DNA of 48,952 nucleotides from a virus. This document shows, in pieces, positions 13,819 through 20,702 of this stretch. Position 1 is the stretch's first letter, and the number at the start of each line of letters is the position of its first letter. The translations under genes were made by a program, and so were the position numbers. The stretch lies in IMG/VR virus record IMGVR_UViG_3300012210_000002, positions 1 to 48,952 of that record. One strand, written 5' to 3'. Below the pieces are notes generated by a model. That model did not search any database. It was not told the origin of the DNA and was given only the letters and a program-made list of their open reading frames with translations.

Positions 13819-14613
13819 ATGCCAGAACAAAATGACTGGGAAATCTCTGACTTAGCAGGTACTGAAGGTGGTGAAGACTTCAGGAAGCTTGAAGAACTAG
13901 AACCTGAATCCGAAGCTTTAGAAGCCGACTTTCCAATCTCAGGTGAGCCAGAGCTTTTAGCACAGATTCCAACAGACAGCCTTTCAGGCTCCTCAACAGA
14001 AGCAGAGCCACCGGAGACTCCACACCTAACCTCAACAGTATGTGATTGCTGCTTAGAACTAAACCTCACACACCCTGCACAGATCATAACCTGTGAACAC
14101 TGTGAACAAGCATTCTGCTTTCATTTCGCTTCAAGTATAGACGCTCGCTACTGTGTAAACTGCATGAGTGATCTCACAGTAACAAAGCAGACGATCACTA
14201 AAGAATATATACACCGTGATGAGCAAGAGCATATAACCTCAGTGTACAGACGCCGCGCACGCGAGGTAAAGATAGGCGGTTTGAGCTGGTTATTCGCTCA
14301 GAGGAAGATTGTGGATCTCAGTGATGTAGAGTTGGATATGAACATCGAGTATCATCGGAACCTGTTGGTCTTGTTGATTGATGAGCAGGAACGCCGTCGC
14401 ACGGCTCGGATGCACAGATACGCTGGAATGAAGAGTAAGGGAGTGTCTATTCCTACTCCATCCGGCGGAGCCTCAGTAACACAGACAACAGTGAAAAAGA
14501 CTCGGACGATGAGTAAGAACAAAGCACAAGAGCAATTGAACGCATTACTGGCATCTATGGGTGCGGGTGTTGATCTTAACGCAATAGCCGCCATTCTGAA
14601 AGGCGTAAAGTGA
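13819..14613 (+). CDS. Hypothetical protein with a double zinc-binding module
   Basis: 264 aa. An acidic, low-complexity N-terminus (1-70) leads to a cysteine-rich module, about residues 76-121: CDCC, then CEHCEQAFCFHF, then CVNC. The spacing is reminiscent of FYVE/B-box/RING cross-brace zinc folds. A helical region and a basic Ser/Thr-rich linker follow, with an Ala/Leu-rich C-terminal helix. Cross-brace zinc domains are uncommon in phages. Target unknown. Confidence 0.7.
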   Translation: MPEQNDWEISDLAGTEGGEDFRKLEELEPESEALEADFPISGEPELLAQIPTDSLSGSSTEAEPPETPHLTSTVCDCCLELNLTHPAQIITCEHCEQAFCFHFASSIDARYCVNCMSDLTVTKQTITKEYIHRDEQEHITSVYRRRAREVKIGGLSWLFAQRKIVDLSDVELDMNIEYHRNLLVLLIDEQERRRTARMHRYAGMKSKGVSIPTPSGGASVTQTTVKKTRTMSKNKAQEQLNALLASMGAGVDLNAIAAILKGVK

Positions 14614-14852
14614 GACAACCTCATCACAAGCCTAGAGATAACAAGCAAGAAAAAGCAAGACTTTCTCTAGGCTTGTGCATCAGGTGTGGTGGTAAGAAAC
14701 GAGCCAAGTTTCAGACATGCTTAGCTTGTGCTCTGATTTACTCTCTCAAACACGCGGAATGGAGAAAGAAAAATGCCAACAGGAGTGTACAAAAGGAAGA
14801 AACCTTCCAAACTTGCAAAGAAAATCAAACTACACTCAACAACTGTGTCTAG
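14610..14852 (+). CDS. Small zinc-ribbon protein
   Basis: 80 aa from a GTG overlapping the previous stop (GTGA). A basic N-terminus precedes CIRCGGKK...CLAC, a four-cysteine zinc knuckle, then a Lys/Arg-rich helix. This is a common phage small-protein type, probably nucleic-acid-binding. Its first codons carry the 14-bp inverted repeat at 14625-14677. Its last 80 bases overlap the next gene in another frame. Confidence 0.62.
   Translation: MRQPHHKPRDNKQEKARLSLGLCIRCGGKKRAKFQTCLACALIYSLKHAEWRKKNANRSVQKEETFQTCKENQTTLNNCV
14625..14677 (+). repeat. 14-bp inverted repeat sharing the TCTCTAGG motif
   Basis: CACAAGCCTAGAGA (14625-14638) and TCTCTAGGCTTGTG (14664-14677) are perfect 14-bp arms around 25 nt. 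Elements A and C also use 14-bp arms made of TCTCTAGG plus six variable bases, but here the conserved octamer faces the loop. It lies inside coding sequence. Confidence 0.6.
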
Positions 14853-15129
14853 GTTTGAGTTTCCGCAAACTATGACAGTAACACAGCCTGAGCTGAAAGC
14901 AGTGGCAGAGAAAACTCTTGAGTTATTGGATGAAGTAAACCACCCTTCTCACTATACCTTTGGACGTTTCGAGGTTATAGAAGTGCTTGAGGATTGGTTT
15001 CCTGATGATCCTTTGCTTTGGCAAACGGTAAAGTACCTCGTCCGCGCAAAGCATAAGGAAAACTTTCTACAAGACTTGAAGAAAGCACAGTTTTATCTCA
15101 ACAGACGTATAGAGTCAGAAGAAAAGTAA
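14773..15129 (+). CDS. DUF3310 family protein
   Basis: 118 aa. The C-terminal part has the DUF3310 signature: VNHPSHYTFGRFEVIEVLED, LWQTVKYLVRAKHKEN and LQDLKKAQFYLNRR. DUF3310 proteins are widespread in phages, and some are reported as nucleotide-metabolism or host-modifying factors; the function here is unknown. The N-terminal MPTGVYKRKK start has GGAGAAAG upstream. A shorter start at 14872 would leave only the conserved domain. Confidence 0.85.
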   Translation: MPTGVYKRKKPSKLAKKIKLHSTTVSRFEFPQTMTVTQPELKAVAEKTLELLDEVNHPSHYTFGRFEVIEVLEDWFPDDPLLWQTVKYLVRAKHKENFLQDLKKAQFYLNRRIESEEK

Positions 15130-15137
15130 GGAGAGAA

Positions 15138-16193
15138 ATGAAACCAACCAAGCGACTGATAGCTTTCTTAGCAACCAATCCTCTCCCGTGGGTGTACTAC
15201 GATGAGAAGTTAGGGAAGCTTATAGTTATAGTGGACAATCACTTAATGCAGACCTATCGCGGTTGTGCATCAAACTTCTTCACAGCAAACGTGGAGGGAT
15301 ACCATAAGAAAAGTGCCATCAAGGAAAACGAAAAACAGCGTGTGTGGAACTTAGAATTCGGCATCATCTTACATAAAATGCTTGAACTTTACTATCAAAA
15401 CTTCCGCAAGCCTAGCTTTGACGCGACCGCGTGGGCTACAGAGAGAGCTATTAAAGAATGGTCCGAAATGAACATGAATGTTCACGCAGAAGATAAAGAA
15501 TTCAAGATGATCGGAGGAGTTCACGGGTTTGTGGGACTACTCATTCAATATTGCACAGTAATGACACCACAGAATGAGCATCTAAGAATCCTTGGCTCTG
15601 AGATTAGCTTCGGCAGGAACAAAGAGGTTCCTCTATATATTGGGCCAGACCTTGAGATTTATCTCGCAGGGCGCATGGATTTGATCGTGGATGATGGATA
15701 CTTTATTTGTCCAATGGATCACAAGTCTGAAGGACTCTTTCGCGGCGATCCTGCTTTGAAATACGAGACAGAAGAAGGACCAACAGGCTACATATTCGCT
15801 CTCTCAAAGATTCTACCATCGTTTGTACCACCAGATCAGATTCTTAAGCGTGATTGCTCGAAGATTCTGATGAATCTTATCCAAAAGAAACCAACAGACA
15901 ATCCTCAAGAGCGTTTCAAACGCGCTCCAATCAGAAAGACAGCGTGGCAACTTGAGCAATATAGAATGAGAATGTGTTCTACAGTTGTGCATCTTATTAA
16001 GGACTTGGAACGCTATACTCAAGGAATTCCAGCTCCGCGAAATACTCTAATGTGTTCAAATTGGTTTCACAAAGATTGTGTATTCAGAGATGTCCACAGA
16101 CAAGGCAGCGCAGAAGGAGAAGCGGCGACGCTTCAGAATGGGTACATCAAACTTCCAATATGGAACACCGAGGCGATCTTACCAACAACGTAA
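15138..16193 (+). CDS. PD-(D/E)XK nuclease of the Cas4/RecB family
   Basis: 351 aa, TAAGGAG upstream. Motifs in order: GIILHKMLELYY (His79), Glu155, GRMDLI (Asp181), then MDHKS with Asp194 and Lys196 forming the D-(E/D)-x-K metal site. Cys43 and a C-terminal CSNWFHKDC pair could ligate an iron-sulfur cluster as in Cas4/AddB, but only three candidate cysteines are obvious. It lies upstream of a Sak4-like ATPase and an ssDNA-binding-like protein, so a DNA end-resection or recombination role is likely. Confidence 0.85.
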   Translation: MKPTKRLIAFLATNPLPWVYYDEKLGKLIVIVDNHLMQTYRGCASNFFTANVEGYHKKSAIKENEKQRVWNLEFGIILHKMLELYYQNFRKPSFDATAWATERAIKEWSEMNMNVHAEDKEFKMIGGVHGFVGLLIQYCTVMTPQNEHLRILGSEISFGRNKEVPLYIGPDLEIYLAGRMDLIVDDGYFICPMDHKSEGLFRGDPALKYETEEGPTGYIFALSKILPSFVPPDQILKRDCSKILMNLIQKKPTDNPQERFKRAPIRKTAWQLEQYRMRMCSTVVHLIKDLERYTQGIPAPRNTLMCSNWFHKDCVFRDVHRQGSAEGEAATLQNGYIKLPIWNTEAILPTT

Positions 16194-16202
16194 GGAGAAA
16201 CT

Positions 16203-16472
16203 ATGAAACTAGATGCGAAATTCTACGGAAACATCTTCAAAGCTAAGGACGACAGTATAGTGCCTGAAGATCTCAATATTGTCGTCTTCTTAGCAAAGGA
16301 CAATGCTTTTGCTTCAATACTACCAAACTACTATCAGAGATGTGTTGAATTAAGTTGTGACATGGAACAACTTGAAGCAGTTGCCGCGATGATGGACAGA
16401 TTGTGGAGATGGAGAGATGAAAATCCAGACAAGTTGAAAAATCCAGATGCGGCTGACGATAAGTTTTGTTAA
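16203..16472 (+). CDS. Conserved-type phage hypothetical protein
   Basis: 89 aa, AAGGAGAAACT upstream. The sequence KDDSIVPEDLNIVVFLAKDN, then a helical middle and RLWRWRDENPDKLK, resembles small proteins found beside phage recombination genes. I know no function. Soluble, acidic. Confidence 0.7.
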   Translation: MKLDAKFYGNIFKAKDDSIVPEDLNIVVFLAKDNAFASILPNYYQRCVELSCDMEQLEAVAAMMDRLWRWRDENPDKLKNPDAADDKFC

Positions 16473-16507
16473 GAATAATAAAGGAGCAGGAGAATAGGAG
16501 CTTCACA

Positions 16508-16978
16508 ATGGCAACGAAAACGTACACTTTACTCACCACCATGCCAACAGGGGTTGGTCCTGGTAAGATGCCAATCAAGCAGTGCAGTGCCGTGCTGGAC
16601 AACCATTTGCAATGTTGGAATGCCTCTGCATTCTTAGTAAGAACTCTCGACTCGGCAGGGAAGCCAACAGAATACCAACTCTGCCGCCGTCACGCAATGA
16701 TTGAACAAGTTCTAGAAGATCAACCACAGACAGCACAAGCCCTTGCTTCTACAAGCGATGCTAAGGAAGTAAAGGTTGAGGAAGTGAAGACTAAGACAGT
16801 TAGCGAGTCTAAGTCGTCATTCACACCAGCGCCGGCGAAGGAGCAACAAGAGTCTGAGCCAGAAGATATCCAGTCAGAAATGGAACGTAAGATTGCTTCT
16901 GATGCAGAATCTTTAGCCACTCCTGCTAAGCCTCTACTCGTCCCCAAAACCTCAAAACCCGCAGCATTTCAACCATAG
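16508..16978 (+). CDS. Hypothetical protein with N-terminal Cys/His site and disordered tail
   Basis: 156 aa from the ATG at 16508 (AGGAGCTTCACA upstream). Residues 1-65 hold three Cys and a CRRHAM motif that could bind zinc; residues 70-156 are Glu/Lys/Ser/Pro/Ala-rich and look disordered. It is next to the Sak4-like ATPase. Possibly an interaction scaffold for DNA-processing proteins; inference only. Confidence 0.65.
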   Translation: MATKTYTLLTTMPTGVGPGKMPIKQCSAVLDNHLQCWNASAFLVRTLDSAGKPTEYQLCRRHAMIEQVLEDQPQTAQALASTSDAKEVKVEEVKTKTVSESKSSFTPAPAKEQQESEPEDIQSEMERKIASDAESLATPAKPLLVPKTSKPAAFQP

Positions 16979-17002
16979 CCTCAGAAGGAGCAGGATCTTT
17001 TT

Positions 17003-17836
17003 ATGGCTACAACCGCAATAGCTACGCTGCCACCAAATCCTTTCGCTAACATGTCCAAAGGAATGCGTTCTGAGGATATACAAGCAGAGGATTTTCTAAA
17101 GATCGCAATCATAGGAGAGCAGAAGTCGGGGAAGTCTTGGTTCGCGGCGACCGCACCAAAGCCAATTCGTTACTACGACTGGGACAACCGCAAGGAATCT
17201 TTGGAGGGAAAGCCGGGGCTTTACATCAGCTCAACTCCGGCTCTTACTATGCTGGATGTGGAAACAGATCTTAGCGTTATGAAAGCAAACAAGATCAAAA
17301 AGCTTCCACTTCCGGCAACCATAGTCCATGACACAGTAACATTCATGCGTAAGGCTATGGAAGATGAACTTCGTAGGCAAAACCCAAACAGTAACCTCTT
17401 TCGCGGCATCAAAGTAGGTAATTCTACAAGTGTCTACGTCGGTCAAGGATGGGATGTAGTCAACGGAATACAGAACTACATGCAGTATCTTATCGACGAA
17501 TACACTGGACTCGGCATCAACCAGATTTTTGTCTTCCACGAGCGTGACGAGAAAGACAAAGCTGAAAGCACAGCAGAAAAGCCAAAGTACACAGGAAAGA
17601 TTACCATCGATCCTCAATACTTGGTTGGGATGCTCAGTAAGTTTAACGAAGTATACCACATCACAGTAGATGCGACAATCCCTACAAAAATCAAGTACGT
17701 AACCGAATGCCGGCCAACTAATGATTTCAAGTCTTCTACTACCATGATGCTTGATGCTAAAGAGCCGCCGGACATCATGGGGATGATTGCAAAGCATCGA
17801 GCGAAGAGACTGACTTTAGCAAATACAGCTAAATAA
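17003..17836 (+). CDS. Sak4-like RecA-fold ATPase
   Basis: 277 aa. Walker A is GEQKSGKS (38-45); a Walker B-like ATIVHDTV strand and a FVFHERDE segment follow in the order seen in phage RecA-like single-strand annealing ATPases (Sak4/AAA_24). These proteins anneal or remodel ssDNA with their cognate SSB. The next gene looks like that partner, and an exonuclease is upstream, giving a typical phage recombination cassette. Confidence 0.8.
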   Translation: MATTAIATLPPNPFANMSKGMRSEDIQAEDFLKIAIIGEQKSGKSWFAATAPKPIRYYDWDNRKESLEGKPGLYISSTPALTMLDVETDLSVMKANKIKKLPLPATIVHDTVTFMRKAMEDELRRQNPNSNLFRGIKVGNSTSVYVGQGWDVVNGIQNYMQYLIDEYTGLGINQIFVFHERDEKDKAESTAEKPKYTGKITIDPQYLVGMLSKFNEVYHITVDATIPTKIKYVTECRPTNDFKSSTTMMLDAKEPPDIMGMIAKHRAKRLTLANTAK

Positions 17837-17879
17837 CCAAAAACACACAAAACCACAAACAGAAAGAAGGAGCAGAACA

Positions 17880-18413
17880 ATGGCATTCCAGATGAACTTC
17901 AGCAAAGAGGAACTCTCCGGCAAGCCCCCACTACCGGCTGGTTGGTATACTGTGCAACTCAAAAGCTTTAAGCCAAAGGCTGCAAAGCCTAAGAACGGGG
18001 AGACAGAGAGCGGTAGTCTCAGCCTCAACGCGGAACTCGCTGTCATTAACCATCCTGAACACGATGGCCGTAGAGTCTTCGCTGGTCTTAATACGAAGAT
18101 GGCTTTTATGTGGCCAGATTTCGTTCATGCTACAGGGCTTCAGATGGAAGAAGTAGCAAACGCAGACGCGGGAACAGAGAAAGCGTCATACACTATTCCC
18201 GGTGTGTTCGAGAATGCGGATACCGATCCAGAGCATCCTGAAAATTGGAAGTACCTTGGGCCATTGCTCAACAAGACGATGGAAGTAGAACTTGCAGAGA
18301 TTCCGGCAAGCGGAGGCTTCAAAGCAAAGAATGAGGTGCGTCAATATAAGTGTGCAGTACCCGGATGTACTGAGAAGCACTCCACTAACCTGATCTTCAC
18401 AAAGAAAGACTAA
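17880..18413 (+). CDS. ssDNA-binding-like protein (DUF669-type)
   Basis: 177 aa with AGAAGGAG upstream. The N-terminal region (LPAGWYTVQLKSFKPK) and beta-rich body resemble DUF669 ssDNA-binding proteins, which often follow Sak4 genes. The C-terminus has CAVPGCTEKH, a possible partial zinc site, instead of the usual acidic SSB tail. It probably coats single strands during replication and recombination. Confidence 0.7.
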   Translation: MAFQMNFSKEELSGKPPLPAGWYTVQLKSFKPKAAKPKNGETESGSLSLNAELAVINHPEHDGRRVFAGLNTKMAFMWPDFVHATGLQMEEVANADAGTEKASYTIPGVFENADTDPEHPENWKYLGPLLNKTMEVELAEIPASGGFKAKNEVRQYKCAVPGCTEKHSTNLIFTKKD

Positions 18414-18422
18414 GGAGCCACG

Positions 18423-18635
18423 GTGTTCCAAGACAAAGCTTCACAGTTCAGAGCAGCAGGTATGATCAATACCACTTCCCCAATGAGTAGTATTAACCAG
18501 CAAAAAATCTATTCATGCTTACGCTGTGGAGCTTTAGTTTTGGAGGTTAGCAGAGAACAGCATTTGGAGTGGCACATTCTTCTAATAAACGACTTTCTCA
18601 ACGTAGCAAGCTGGCTTGATCCGGGGGAAGTATGA
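18423..18635 (+). CDS. C2H2-type zinc finger protein
   Basis: 70 aa from a GTG with AAGGAG six bases upstream. CLRCGALVLEVSREQHLEWH is a Cys-x2-Cys-x11-His-x3-His finger. Similar short fingers are common in phage replication operons, where their targets are unknown. The stop overlaps the next ATG (ATGA). Confidence 0.72.
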   Translation: MFQDKASQFRAAGMINTTSPMSSINQQKIYSCLRCGALVLEVSREQHLEWHILLINDFLNVASWLDPGEV

Positions 18636-18799
18636 GCATCCACTGGCAATGCGAATACTTTGATTCTCGCGGCAAACGCTGTGAAGCTCAAGCTGTGTGG
18701 AGACTTCACTACGCTATGGATCATCCATTCGATCATATTAATTGCTGTCAGAAGCACAGAGTAGAATACCACAGTGCCTACAGAGTGGAGGCGTTATGA
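18632..18799 (+). CDS. 55-aa Cys/His-rich protein
   Basis: Coupled upstream and downstream by ATGA overlaps. Two spaced cysteines (QCEYFDSRGKRCE) are followed by HPFDHINCCQKHR, giving a likely C-x8-C...C-x2-H zinc site. This pattern is typical of small phage zinc proteins of unknown role. Confidence 0.65.
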   Translation: MSIHWQCEYFDSRGKRCEAQAVWRLHYAMDHPFDHINCCQKHRVEYHSAYRVEAL

Positions 18800-19023
18800 G
18801 TTCACTGTCACAAACAATAGCAATGTGCATAGCTGAAAGCTTGCCTGAGCCTGCTGTGAGACTGGAGGGTGAAATCATACCAGAAGGCTGGTCTGTGACT
18901 GAGGGAGAAAAGAAGTGGTATCTAAGATATCGGCAAGGCAGTTCTATAATACTACTGAAGATTCCTCGGCTGAGAGATGGAAGTAAACTTGAGGTTGGTT
19001 TATTCAAGGGAAAGGAATTGTAA
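18796..19023 (+). CDS. Hypothetical small protein
   Basis: 75 aa from the ATG at 18796, which overlaps the previous stop. Helical start followed by a beta-rich, basic C-terminal half (KKWYLRYRQGSSIILLKIPR). No family recognised. Confidence 0.62.
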   Translation: MSSLSQTIAMCIAESLPEPAVRLEGEIIPEGWSVTEGEKKWYLRYRQGSSIILLKIPRLRDGSKLEVGLFKGKEL

Positions 19024-19024
19024 A

Positions 19025-19225
19025 ATGGCCTATCACAATCTAAGCGAATGTACCTTAACTCCAGCGGAGCATCTGGAGGAAGCAGGAAGAATAATCGAAA
19101 TGCTTGCTGACTACGGAGACGAGCTTGCTCCACATGAGACTAAGTTTATCTACGGATTACAGAGTTCTTGCTCAGTAAAGCAGTTGTTCTGGCTTCGTGA
19201 TATCAAAGACAGGGTGATGGGATGA
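19025..19225 (+). CDS. Hypothetical small helical protein
   Basis: 66 aa from the ATG at 19025, one base after the previous stop. Acidic helical sequence with HLEEAGRIIEMLADYGDEL and a C-terminal KQLFWLRDIKDRVM. This pattern recurs in small phage proteins, often with no annotation. Its stop overlaps the next ATG. Confidence 0.65.
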   Translation: MAYHNLSECTLTPAEHLEEAGRIIEMLADYGDELAPHETKFIYGLQSSCSVKQLFWLRDIKDRVMG

Positions 19226-19401
19226 GATGGACGTATGCACAGGTATCATTATCAGGCTACCTTAATGGTAGCCACGAAGAACTAAAACAAAAATTTTGTG
19301 AAGCTATGAATATAGCCTGCACATACTTAGAAGCTGAGCTCAAACACAAAAGTATTAATTATAATTTTACACAGTTTAAAACTGATGATGAGGAAAGCTA
19401 A
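19222..19401 (+). CDS. 59-aa hypothetical protein
   Basis: ATGA overlap upstream and TAATG overlap downstream. The product begins MRWTYAQVSLSGYLNGSHEE, is polar and helical, and ends DDEES. The tight coupling on both sides supports it as a gene. Function unknown. Confidence 0.58.
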   Translation: MRWTYAQVSLSGYLNGSHEELKQKFCEAMNIACTYLEAELKHKSINYNFTQFKTDDEES

Positions 19402-20498
19402 TGCCCTATATTAAGCCAAAAGGCAGCCCAAACGCTAGGATCTGGTGTATTTTCAATCACCCATTCTCTAGCGATACAGAGAAAGGTTCTCTCTTGTCAG
19501 GAGGCCTCGGATTTGTCTACGAGAAAATGTTCAAAGAAGCTGGCCTCGACATGAATTCCGTCTACTTCACAAGCCGCGCGCCGGATACTGATGTGAAGGA
19601 TGGGTTTGTAAATCTTGACGCAGACCTAAATCACTACAAACCACCAATCATCCTCGTAGCTGAAGACATCGCCGGTTGGTTCTTACCAGAGCTTCGAGAA
19701 AAGAATGGAATCTCTACAAGTCCAGGCCAAATGGCTAAGTATGCGGGGAGTCTTTTAAGCACAGATAAGCTGAGCTATCCACACTACATGATGCCAGTGT
19801 ACAGCCCGATGAGAGCTGTCCAAGATTGGCAAGAGAGAAACATCACAACCTACGTAGACTTCCAAAAAGCGCGGGATGAGTTTGAGTATTGGAAGCGCCA
19901 CGGCACATTACAGCCATTGCCAACGCGAGTATTGAAATTTCACGATATGGATATGGATGAACTTATAACTTATCTGGATCGCTTTAGCAATGCTAAGATT
20001 CTATCCGATGATATTGAAAATCCAGTATACAGTAGTAAACAGTACGCTCCTCACCCTGGATACGCATTTTTACTTGGTTTATCGGATTCGCCAGATTTTG
20101 GTATAAGTTTCAAGTTGTTCAGAGAAAAACCAATTGAGAATCGCGAACTCTGGAGACGATTGGATAAATTGCTGTATGAAGTTCCTATTCTAATCGGGCA
20201 GAATATCTTTAACTATGACGCGCTTCATCATAATGCCATAGGCTTCCGCGTGAGGTTAGAGAGATTACAAGATACGCTGATTCGTCATCATATCTTATGG
20301 CCAGAGTTGAGTCATAAGCTACAGTTTCTAACTCGCCAATACACGAGAGAGCCGTTTTATAAAGATGAGGGCAGCCATTGGACTATGAAGAGTTTGGATA
20401 GGTATAGACGGTACAACGCCCTCGACGCAGCAGTCACAATGGAAGTGTACTTGGGACAGGAACAGGAATTCAAACAAAAACCGCACTTAGCAGCGTGA
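19401..20498 (+). CDS. UDG-like domain fused to a DnaQ/PolA-type 3'-5' exonuclease
   Basis: 365 aa. Residues 1-100 follow the uracil-DNA glycosylase fold pattern (IFNHPF, SGGLGFVYEKMFKEAG, SVYFTSRAP), but the catalytic GExPG motif is not preserved. Residues 190-355 are a proofreading exonuclease: Exo I-like DDIEN, Exo II NIFNYDALHHN, Exo III YNALDAAV. SPO1-type phage polymerases have the same UDG-like N-terminus, but attached to the polymerase. Here the polymerase domain is a separate gene 0.2 kb downstream, so the two probably assemble. Confidence 0.75.
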   Translation: MPYIKPKGSPNARIWCIFNHPFSSDTEKGSLLSGGLGFVYEKMFKEAGLDMNSVYFTSRAPDTDVKDGFVNLDADLNHYKPPIILVAEDIAGWFLPELREKNGISTSPGQMAKYAGSLLSTDKLSYPHYMMPVYSPMRAVQDWQERNITTYVDFQKARDEFEYWKRHGTLQPLPTRVLKFHDMDMDELITYLDRFSNAKILSDDIENPVYSSKQYAPHPGYAFLLGLSDSPDFGISFKLFREKPIENRELWRRLDKLLYEVPILIGQNIFNYDALHHNAIGFRVRLERLQDTLIRHHILWPELSHKLQFLTRQYTREPFYKDEGSHWTMKSLDRYRRYNALDAAVTMEVYLGQEQEFKQKPHLAA

Positions 20499-20510
20499 AG
20501 GAGACTATGG

Positions 20511-20702
20511 ATGTACAAGACTTGCCAACTCTTAGTATGGCTGGAAACACCACCAGGCTCTCCAAAAGCTAACACCTACTGCCAAAGACCAGCAGGGCAT
20601 GAGGGAAAGTGTTCTCCAGAGAAACTACTTGGGGATCATACGCCAGAAGAGCAAAAGGAAATCTTAGCTAGGACTCATGTTAGTTGGGGAACGAATGGCT
20701 GA
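20511..20702 (+). CDS. Small zinc-knuckle protein
   Basis: 63 aa between exonuclease and polymerase genes. Cys5 and YCQRPAGHEGKCSP form the common phage pattern C...C-x5-H-x3-C, likely one zinc ion. Its end overlaps the polymerase start by eight bases. It might be a polymerase accessory, given its position only. Confidence 0.65.
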   Translation: MYKTCQLLVWLETPPGSPKANTYCQRPAGHEGKCSPEKLLGDHTPEEQKEILARTHVSWGTNG

